Shown here in pieces: positions 42,259 to 43,234 of a DNA stretch of 43,234 bases (position 1 is its first letter; every line of letters starts with the position of its first letter). The notes below the pieces were generated by a model that was not told where the DNA came from, made no database searches, and was given only the letters and a program-made list of their open reading frames with translations. The position numbers and the translations under genes were made by a program. This DNA comes from Candidatus Zixiibacteriota bacterium (GTDB lineage: Bacteria > Zixibacteria > MSB-5A5 > UBA10806 > 4484-95): contig JAAEQD010000105.1 in NCBI GenBank assembly GCA_024231855.1, positions 1 to 43,234 on the forward strand. The letters run 5' to 3'.

Positions 42259-43234
42259 TTAATCGTAGCTTATAAACCAATCTTTGGCCTGCTCCTGAGT
42301 AATCCAGACTATTTCCCGATCTTGTTGGTTGAGAGCGCCTCGTTCTATCAAAGTATCTATAGCCTGAGGCAGGATCACCATATTGTTGCGAACCGGTATA
42401 AGCGCCGGGTAATATTCGTTATTGAAAAACATCCTGAAACGACGACGATCGATTTTATCATTTAACATCTTACCGATAGTCGACTCAAGCTGTTTACCAT
42501 CAAGGCTTTCGAGTCGCTCCTTGGGAGATTTCATCAGCTCGATAGTATTATCAATGCTTTTTTCGCATTTTAACTTTAATTGCCAGCATTCCATAATTCC
42601 TAACGAGTTGACAACCAGGACATTAACCTCGACCGTATTATTGTCACGATTAGCTTTAACACCTTTCATAAACGGTAAGTAAAAGTTATCGGTAATACCG
42701 CCGAACGCCGCGATACCGCCTGCAAAAGGATCTTCCATGATATCCTTAATGGTAAAATATGGTTTCTGCTCAAATCGGGCATCCTGTATCTGCATGAACT
42801 CTTCCTCGGTATAATGGAAGCGCTCTTTCCATTTTTCTTCGGGAGTTAAATCCGTACGAGTCAGTGAAGACTGGCTGGTAAGCATCCCCAATGCCTGCCC
42901 GCCTCGCCAGACCAAAGGCAGTACGGCTACAGCCCATTCAGCCGAACCGCCGATTTCCCCATTCATCGAATTGAGGTTTCGACCACCGGGGAAACCGATA
43001 TCTTCAAAGCCTAACATAATGGCCGGGAATAGATCGCCGTCTTTGTCGTATGGAGTGGCTATACCGTTTTTATTTAATATATCCATTGCCGGATAATGCC
43101 TGTTCCTGTCGAGGAAAAATGTGCCAAGTTGCTCTACACTCGAAAAACCATAAGATCTGGCGATTATCTCCGAAGCATCCATAAGCGATGCATCGCGTGG
43201 ATTGAATTCCTCAAAATAAGAACCACTCATCCAG
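42259..43234 (-). CDS. Unrecognised protein, probably truncated at the right edge
   Basis: I do not recognise this product. The frame is open to the window edge. An ATG at 43230 gives 323 residues, but the codon before it is a sense codon (TGG), so the real start may lie outside. No signal peptide is visible at that ATG. The sequence contains GEIGGSAEWAVAVLPLVWRGGQALGML, PFAGGIAAFGGITDNFYLPFMKGV, a VEVNVLVVNSLGIMECWQL strand pair and a C-terminal helix-rich part. It is globular with mixed alpha/beta content. No function is proposed. Confidence 0.65.
   Translation of the reverse strand, partial: WMSGSYFEEFNPRDASLMDASEIIARSYGFSSVEQLGTFFLDRNRHYPAMDILNKNGIATPYDKDGDLFPAIMLGFEDIGFPGGRNLNSMNGEIGGSAEWAVAVLPLVWRGGQALGMLTSQSSLTRTDLTPEEKWKERFHYTEEEFMQIQDARFEQKPYFTIKDIMEDPFAGGIAAFGGITDNFYLPFMKGVKANRDNNTVEVNVLVVNSLGIMECWQLKLKCEKSIDNTIELMKSPKERLESLDGKQLESTIGKMLNDKIDRRRFRMFFNNEYYPALIPVRNNMVILPQAIDTLIERGALNQQDREIVWITQEQAKDWFISYD

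Overview
The window looks like a chromosomal segment of an uncultured FCB-group bacterium, most likely candidate phylum Zixibacteria or a close neighbour (inference). The reasons are the many secreted proteins ending in a type IX (Por) C-terminal sorting domain (YPNPFN ... YDILG ... QPAG ... SGxYFY ... K-M-LLK), combined with good AGGAGG-type ribosome binding sites and TTGACA/TATATT promoters. Bacteroidota usually lack both of the latter. GC content is moderate. I see no tRNA, rRNA, CRISPR array or insertion sequence.

Layout. 1-5.3 kb: the tail of a secreted DNRLRE-type protein, then a minus-strand block with an NDUFA9-like SDR protein, rho, rsfS, a LytR_C protein, a small exported beta-rich protein and a one-domain GlmU-like uridylyltransferase. 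5.6-14.9 kb: five plus-strand genes for exported sorting-domain proteins, namely a seven-bladed SBBP propeller, two large Ig-like modular proteins, a beta-helix protein and a short protein. Three of them share an unnamed ~170-residue domain (four copies in total), and three share almost identical 3' DNA. 14.9-22.4 kb: lepA, a PD40 propeller protein, PspC, a membrane protein, a GT-C-like membrane protein and an ABC-F ATPase. 22.8-25.8 kb: a GAF-PAS-PAS sensor with a Cys4 tail, and a DUF819 membrane protein.

25.9-33.4 kb is an accessory region. It has two paralogous cysteine-rich small proteins, a methyltransferase, an exported PPP-type phosphatase, a GNAT-like protein and a SIMPL protein. It also has two genes that ordinary ORF calling breaks at in-frame UGA codons. 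I read both as selenoprotein genes: an AhpD/CMD-like protein with a C-x-x-U motif (29493-29774, +), and a Tat-exported protein with two tandem C-GCAxxG-C-C domains (29961-30905, -). Each UGA sits at a conserved redox-cysteine position and is followed by a hairpin at the right distance for a bacterial SECIS. Four copies of a structured intergenic repeat are scattered through this region.

33.4-35.1 kb is AT-rich and holds a likely defence cassette: a two-TM membrane protein directly upstream of a ThsB-like TIR protein, then a second protein of the TIR/deoxyribosyltransferase-like kind. 35.2-43.2 kb holds pruA, a gingipain-like (C25) secreted peptidase followed by another sorting-domain protein, an N-acetyl sugar amidotransferase-like PP-loop protein, and an unrecognised gene that probably runs off the right edge.
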